From Aliterella sp. RAGGC_92 (lineage in GTDB: Bacteria > Cyanobacteriota > Cyanobacteriia > Cyanobacteriales > Chroococcidiopsidaceae): a stretch of DNA of 24,942 nt. Under the pieces are notes generated by a model. That model saw only the letters and a list, made by a program, of their open reading frames with translations. It was not told where the DNA came from and did no database searches. Position numbers and translations under genes: made by a program. The stretch covers positions 1 through 24,942 of the forward strand of contig JAPJOW010000030.1 of assembly GCA_030826005.1 (NCBI GenBank), written 5' to 3'. This document shows, in pieces, positions 20,783-24,942 of this stretch. How positions within the stretch are numbered: the stretch's first letter is position 1; the number at the start of each line of letters is the position of its first letter.

Positions 20783-21964
20783 ATGCAACCACCCATTCCC
20801 CTGCCAACAGTTCTTCAAACTCGCTATCGTTTAATCAAAGTTTTAGGTCAAGGGGGATTTGGGCGCACCTATTTAGCTGAAGATATAGGGCGCTTTAACG
20901 AGCTTGTTGCCCTCAAAGAATTGATTCCCGCAAACAGTACCCCAGAATCTTTAGCAAAAGCCAAATATTTGTTTCAAAAAGAAGCAAGTGTTTTATACAA
21001 AATTCATCATCCGCAAATTCCTCAGTTTAGAGCTACTTTTGAGCAAGATGGGCGGTTATTTTTAGTTCAAGACTATGTAGAAGGAAAGTCTTACTGGACG
21101 CTGTTACAGCAAAAACAGCAAAAAGGCAAAACTTTTACAGAAGTAGAAATAGTAAATTTATTCCAGCAAATATTACCCGTACTTGCTCACCTCCACGTTA
21201 GGGGTATTATTCACCGCGATATTTCTCCAGATAATCTAATTTTGCGCGATGTAGATTCTAAGCCTGTGTTGATTGATTTTGGCGTAGTTAACGACATAGC
21301 AACCCAAATTAGAGCAATTCCGCAATCGCTGACAACAACGGTCGGAAAGTTAGGCTACGCACCCATCGAACAAATGCAAACAGGTAGGGCTTATGCTAGT
21401 AGCGATTTGTACTCCTTAGCCGTGAGTGCGATCGTTTTACTTACAGGCAAACAGCCCCCAGAATTATTTGATGACGAGGAATTTACCTGGAATTGGCAAC
21501 AGTGGGCAAAGGTAAGTCAACAAGAATTTGCAGATTTGCTCGATCGGATGCTCCGTTACAAACCAAGCGATCGCTATCAATCGGTTGCCGAAGTTGCCAA
21601 AGCGTTGCGAGCGTTAGCCTATCCCCAAGCGGAATTACAAAAAGTACCTGTAGCTGCACAACCGCCAATAGCACAACCGCCCCATCCTGTGCCAGATATT
21701 GCCCCCTCACAAATAAATACAATCGCGATCGGTCGCCGTCCTGATGAAACTAAACCCATTACTACCAAACAACTGCGACCAACTACTACAAAGCTCTCTA
21801 TTTGGGAACGCTGGTGGGCAATTGTTGGGATTTTTGTAGCGGTAGCTTTAATTGCTGGCGGTAGTTCTTTATTATTTGTAAGCTGGTTATTAAGTCAAAA
21901 TAATGATGTAGAACCGCAAACTTTTCCGTCGCCCCTAATTTCCGAACCTCCTACATCTAATTAA
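20783..21964 (+). CDS. Ser/Thr protein kinase with HRDIS catalytic loop, single membrane span
   Basis: A 393-residue Hanks-type kinase. The domain runs from about 14 to 275, with GQGGFG (22-27), Lys45 (VALKEL), helix-C Glu67, the catalytic loop HRDISPDN (144-151), DFG (165-167) and GKLGYAPIEQ. The lysine that normally follows HRD by two positions is serine (148), a variant I know from a group of cyanobacterial kinases; Asp146 is kept, so activity is plausible. A Pro/Gln-rich linker (about 285-310) leads to one span (about 346-370) and a short external tail with no sensor domain. It ends 9 bp before bioD on the same strand, so the two are almost certainly one transcript. Confidence 0.93.
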   Translation: MQPPIPLPTVLQTRYRLIKVLGQGGFGRTYLAEDIGRFNELVALKELIPANSTPESLAKAKYLFQKEASVLYKIHHPQIPQFRATFEQDGRLFLVQDYVEGKSYWTLLQQKQQKGKTFTEVEIVNLFQQILPVLAHLHVRGIIHRDISPDNLILRDVDSKPVLIDFGVVNDIATQIRAIPQSLTTTVGKLGYAPIEQMQTGRAYASSDLYSLAVSAIVLLTGKQPPELFDDEEFTWNWQQWAKVSQQEFADLLDRMLRYKPSDRYQSVAEVAKALRALAYPQAELQKVPVAAQPPIAQPPHPVPDIAPSQINTIAIGRRPDETKPITTKQLRPTTTKLSIWERWWAIVGIFVAVALIAGGSSLLFVSWLLSQNNDVEPQTFPSPLISEPPTSN

Positions 21965-21973
21965 GAAAATATT

Positions 21974-22672
21974 TTGAACGCATTACTAATTACAGGTACA
22001 GATACAGAAACAGGTAAAACTGTTTTAACTTGCGCCCTCGCCGCTTATTGGCAAAAGTTTGTAGCGCTAAAACTAGGGATTATGAAGCCAATTCAAGCCG
22101 GAATTGGCGATCGCGAACTCTACGCGCAATTGTTTGCCCTCAACCAATCAATCGACGAACTTAACCCCTTATATTTCGCTGCACCTTTAGCGCCACCGAT
22201 CGCCGCCGCCAAGGAAGGGCGGACTGTAGATTTGGGTTTAGTCTGGCAAAAGCTAGAAAAGTTGAAGTCAGCGCGAGATTTGGTGCTAGTAGAAGCATTA
22301 GGAGGATTAGGATCGCCAGTAACTAACGAGTTTACCGTAGCGGACTTAGCCGCCGAATGGCGTTTACCTACAGTTTTGGTAGTTCAAGTAAAATTAGGGG
22401 CAATTTCTCAAGCGGTGGCTAATGTCGCTTTAGCTAGGTTAACGGGCGTACAACTCAAAGGAATTGTTCTCAACTGCGTGCAACCCCTCAATCGCGAACA
22501 AATTAACGATTTAGCACCCCAACAAGTTATTCAATCGCTAACTAATATGCCTGTACTCGGCTGCTTGCCTTACTTAGAAAATCCTACAGACTTAGATAGA
22601 TTAGCTCAAGTAGCGGCAAACTTAGACTTAGAAACATTAATGCCCCTGGTATCTCCTATCAATTTTAAATAA
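21974..22672 (+). CDS. bioD: ATP-dependent dethiobiotin synthetase
   Basis: BioD forms the ureido ring of dethiobiotin from 7,8-diaminononanoate, CO2 and ATP, the step before biotin synthase. The P-loop GTDTETGKT (8-16) and MKPIQAG (Lys38 site) are both diagnostic, and the motif VEALGGLGSPV (106-116) stands in for the usual EGAGG loop. The 232-residue length is normal. The start codon is TTG at 21974, in frame with the P-loop at residue 8; no ATG or GTG lies upstream that avoids the kinase gene. A weak AAGAAAA precedes it. The other biotin genes are not in the window. It is 9 bp downstream of the Ser/Thr kinase. Confidence 0.93.
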   Translation: MNALLITGTDTETGKTVLTCALAAYWQKFVALKLGIMKPIQAGIGDRELYAQLFALNQSIDELNPLYFAAPLAPPIAAAKEGRTVDLGLVWQKLEKLKSARDLVLVEALGGLGSPVTNEFTVADLAAEWRLPTVLVVQVKLGAISQAVANVALARLTGVQLKGIVLNCVQPLNREQINDLAPQQVIQSLTNMPVLGCLPYLENPTDLDRLAQVAANLDLETLMPLVSPINFK

Positions 22673-22742
22673 TCGCGACATCATAGGTAAAGCAAACGAA
22701 CAATAGTTGGCTCTAAAATTTAGTTAAACTTCTATTTAAAAC

Positions 22743-23951
22743 ATGGTTGCTACTTCTATAAGTCCCCAAAATATTAATTTATCGAGCATCAGAGCGGAAA
22801 TCAGAGCATTACAGCCGCAAATCGTGCAGTGGCGGCGACAACTTCACCAATACCCAGAATTAGGCTTTAAAGAACAAATAACAGCGCAATTTATTGCCCA
22901 AAAACTCCAAGAATGGGGAATCGAGCATCAAACAGGAATCGCCCACACGGGGATAGTTGCAGCGATCGCCAGCAACAAACCAGGCAAAGTATTAGCAATT
23001 CGGGCAGATATGGATGCCTTGCCAATTCAAGAGCAAAATGAAGTAGATTATTGCTCGAAACACGATGGCGTAATGCACGCCTGCGGACATGACGGACATA
23101 CGGCGATCGCTCTTGCTACAGCGTACTATTTAGCCCAGCACCGCGACGACTTTACAGGAATTGTCAAAATCATCTTTCAGCCCGCAGAAGAAGCCCCAGG
23201 CGGCGCTAAACCAATGATTGCTGCGGGGGTGTTAGCTAATCCTGAGGTAGATGCAATTATTGGTTTGCACTTGTGGAATAATTTACCCCTCGGTACGGTA
23301 GGAGTGCGCGAAGGTGCTTTAATGGCGGCAGTGGAGTGTTTTCGGGCGCAAATTTTGGGCAAAGGCGGTCATGGTGCAATGCCCCACCAAACTGTAGATT
23401 CTATAGTAGTTGCAGCGCAAATTGTCAGCGCCTTGCAGACGATTGTGGCGCGAAATATCGATCCGATAGAATCCGCCGTAGTCACCGTCGGCGAATTTCA
23501 TGCGGGTACGGCATTAAATATTATTGCCGATACTGCCCAGCTAAACGGCACAGTACGTTATTTCCAGCCAAAATTTGCTGGATTTATTCAACAAAGAATC
23601 GAACAAATTATTGCTGGAATATGCAGTAGTTATGGCGCTAAGTACGACTTAGAATATTGGCAGCTTTATCCGCCAGTAATTAATAATGCCGAAATAGCTC
23701 AATTAGTGCGTCAGCAAGCTATGGCAGTTGTGGAAACTCCTATCGGAATCGTGCCAGAATGCCAAACTATGGGCGGCGAAGATATGTCATTTTTCTTGCA
23801 ACAAGTCCCCGGTTGTTATTTCTTTTTGGGTTCTGCCAATATCAACAAAGATTTAGCTTATCCCCATCACCATCCCCGTTTTGATTTTGATGAAACGGCG
23901 CTCATGATGGGAGTAGAAATTTTTGTCCGTTGCGTAGAAAACTTTGTATAA
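22743..23951 (+). CDS. M20 family metallo-amidohydrolase (hippurate/IAA-amino acid hydrolase type)
   Basis: A 402-residue zinc peptidase/amidohydrolase that cleaves N-acyl amino acids. Metal ligands and catalytic residues can be placed: Asp89 and the HACGHDGH motif (112-119, with Cys114, His116), the QPAEE pair (Glu149-Glu150), GLHLWN (His176) and a late His in the PHHHPRFDFDE region. The lid domain (VECFRAQILGKGGHGAMPHQ) is typical of the N-acetylamino acid, hippurate and auxin-conjugate branch rather than ArgE or DapE. There is no signal peptide. It starts 70 bp after bioD on the same strand and may be read through from that operon, but a separate promoter is possible. Confidence 0.93.
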   Translation: MVATSISPQNINLSSIRAEIRALQPQIVQWRRQLHQYPELGFKEQITAQFIAQKLQEWGIEHQTGIAHTGIVAAIASNKPGKVLAIRADMDALPIQEQNEVDYCSKHDGVMHACGHDGHTAIALATAYYLAQHRDDFTGIVKIIFQPAEEAPGGAKPMIAAGVLANPEVDAIIGLHLWNNLPLGTVGVREGALMAAVECFRAQILGKGGHGAMPHQTVDSIVVAAQIVSALQTIVARNIDPIESAVVTVGEFHAGTALNIIADTAQLNGTVRYFQPKFAGFIQQRIEQIIAGICSSYGAKYDLEYWQLYPPVINNAEIAQLVRQQAMAVVETPIGIVPECQTMGGEDMSFFLQQVPGCYFFLGSANINKDLAYPHHHPRFDFDETALMMGVEIFVRCVENFV

Positions 23952-24043
23952 ATAAGCGAGTTGCCAATCGAGCTATGCTGTAAACCTGGTAAAGGTATAT
24001 ACATTAATCATAAAAGAAGAAAATTTTTGCTATTTTCTGGAAT

Positions 24044-24057
24044 TATCATTAGTGATA
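24044..24057 (+). promoter_or_regulatory. TATCA-TTAG-TGATA palindrome before the Nif3-like gene
   Basis: A 5-bp perfect inverted repeat with a four-base centre in the spacer between the amidohydrolase and the Nif3-like gene, 52 bp before the start. It could be an operator; no -10/-35 pair stands out. Short enough to arise by chance in AT-rich DNA. Confidence 0.25.
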
Positions 24058-24109
24058 GTGTAGCTTGAACTACTGGGTTACTCAAAACTCAAATTTATGA
24101 GTTCAGTAT

Positions 24110-24919
24110 ATGATTGTTGCGGATTTAATCGCATGGTTTGAAACTTGGGCAAATCCAGCTTGGCAGGAAAGCTGGGACAATTGTGGCTGGCAAGTTGAGC
24201 CAGGGATACTAAATAAGTCTGCACGAGTATTAGTATGCTTGACACCTACTTTAGCAGTCATGGAAGAAGCGATCGCTCTCCAAAAAGCAGGTGCGGGAGT
24301 TAATCTCATTTTTGCCCACCACCCCCTAATTTTTAATCCGCTTAAGTCTTTACAAACTGGCGATCCTTTAGCAGAGGTTATTCGGTTAGCTTTTAGCCAT
24401 CAAATTGGCATTTACACGGCGCATACTAATTTTGACCAAGTGCAGGACGGGACGGCGGATGTACTGGCAAAATTATTGAAGTTGAACCAAGTAACGTCTA
24501 TAGTACCAACTCAAGCTAATTTAGGCTACGGTCGGGTGGGAGAACTAAATCCGGCTTTAACTTTACAAGAGTTACTCGGACAAATTCAAACTCTTTTACA
24601 CCCCCCAGACTTAATTTTTTCTCCTACGGTCAACTTAGAACAAACTATCCACAAAGTGGCGGTTTTGGGCGGAAGCGGCGCTAGTTATATTTCAAAAGTA
24701 GTATTGACCGGAGCGCAAGTATACTTAACCTCAGACTGCAAATTTCATCAATTTCAAGAAAGCCGCGATCGCAACTTAGTTTTGATTGATGCTGGACATT
24801 ATGCTACCGAACGCCCGGCTTGCGAACTTTTAGTTACAAAATTTACAGCTTTAGGTATAGAGTGGGCAAAATTAAGCCAAAATGACGAAGACTTTCGGAA
24901 CTTTTTTCAAAAAGAATAA
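24110..24919 (+). CDS. Nif3-like dinuclear metal centre hexameric protein (YbgI/DUF34)
   Basis: A 269-residue protein of the NIF3/YqfO/YbgI family, which forms hexameric rings with a two-metal site; its biochemical role is still debated (GTP cyclohydrolase 1 type 2-like annotations are by similarity only). The metal ligands are visible: FAHHPLIF (His70-His71), AHTNFDQ (Asp109) and the C-terminal DAGHYATERP (His and Glu). The N-terminus SWDNCGWQVE (near 21-30) and GRVGEL are typical. There is no PII-like insert of the type found in longer YqfO proteins. The gene is complete within the window; only 23 bp of AT repeat follow its stop. Confidence 0.93.
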   Translation: MIVADLIAWFETWANPAWQESWDNCGWQVEPGILNKSARVLVCLTPTLAVMEEAIALQKAGAGVNLIFAHHPLIFNPLKSLQTGDPLAEVIRLAFSHQIGIYTAHTNFDQVQDGTADVLAKLLKLNQVTSIVPTQANLGYGRVGELNPALTLQELLGQIQTLLHPPDLIFSPTVNLEQTIHKVAVLGGSGASYISKVVLTGAQVYLTSDCKFHQFQESRDRNLVLIDAGHYATERPACELLVTKFTALGIEWAKLSQNDEDFRNFFQKE

Positions 24920-24942
24920 TTGAATTTTACTAATATATATAT

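Noticed and set aside
23336..23629. 97-residue Cys/Arg-rich frame inside the M20 gene
   Set aside because: A different-frame shadow of a well-conserved enzyme; its Cys/Arg/Ser content is an artefact of the frame shift.
1..24942. HIP1 sites as a mobile element or restriction signal
   Set aside because: GCGATCGC is a normal cyanobacterial genome-wide motif and is spread evenly here in genes and spacers, so density alone is not a finding.
1..24942. Insertion sequences, prophage, toxin-antitoxin or defence genes
   Set aside because: No transposase, integrase, phage structural or nuclease motif, and no paired small toxin/antitoxin frames, were seen on either strand.

Overview
This is a chromosomal window from a cyanobacterium. 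At least 40 copies of GCGATCGC (HIP1), by hand count, lie in genes and spacers. Several proteins are of recognisably cyanobacterial types: PlmA, a short Rps1B-type S1 protein, DUF3531, DUF2805, a DUF6887-like protein, an Sll0314/Alr1548-type TPR protein, and His-Arg-Asp kinases with a membrane anchor. Base composition is moderately AT-rich. I cannot name genus or species; a Chroococcidiopsis/Nostocales-type genome is a guess.

Layout. 1-1.7 kb: a SAM methyltransferase and a HAD hydrolase in a tight pair, then tRNA-Ala(CGC) with its own promoter. 2-4.3 kb: GNAT acetyltransferase, MATE transporter and a small DUF2805 protein, all on +. 4.3-5.6 kb, minus: gcvT followed by a small DUF6887-like gene. 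5.7-6.6 kb: a GatD-like glutamine amidotransferase behind a hairpin-forming tandem repeat. 6.6-9.9 kb: a large membrane-anchored Ser/Thr kinase with a basic repeat tail (minus), divergent from a membrane-anchored WD40 propeller (+). 10-13.9 kb: an SDH-type ClpP-like membrane protein (+), then AI-2E permease, rps1B and dienelactone hydrolase on minus. 13.9-15.6 kb: plmA and rsmG, convergent and overlapping by 26 bp. 15.8-18.4 kb: an unrecognised membrane protein with a four-cysteine loop, an ECF-like ABC ATPase and a secreted TPR protein. 18.4-20.4 kb: DUF3531 and NUDIX genes, convergent on prs across a HIP1-based hairpin terminator. 20.8-24.9 kb: a second Ser/Thr kinase 9 bp upstream of bioD, then an M20 amidohydrolase and a Nif3-like protein.

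The genes are mostly housekeeping and regulation: nucleotide precursor supply (prs), one-carbon metabolism (gcvT), ribosome function (rps1B, rsmG), biotin (bioD), probable peptidoglycan amidation (GatD-like), and signalling (two kinases, PlmA, WD40). I see no insertion sequence, prophage, CRISPR array, toxin-antitoxin pair or obvious defence island. The best candidates for a second look are the repeat architecture of the first kinase and its WD40 neighbour, the kinase-bioD pair, the hairpin repeat before the GatD-like gene, and the HIP1 octamer that forms part of a tRNA anticodon arm.
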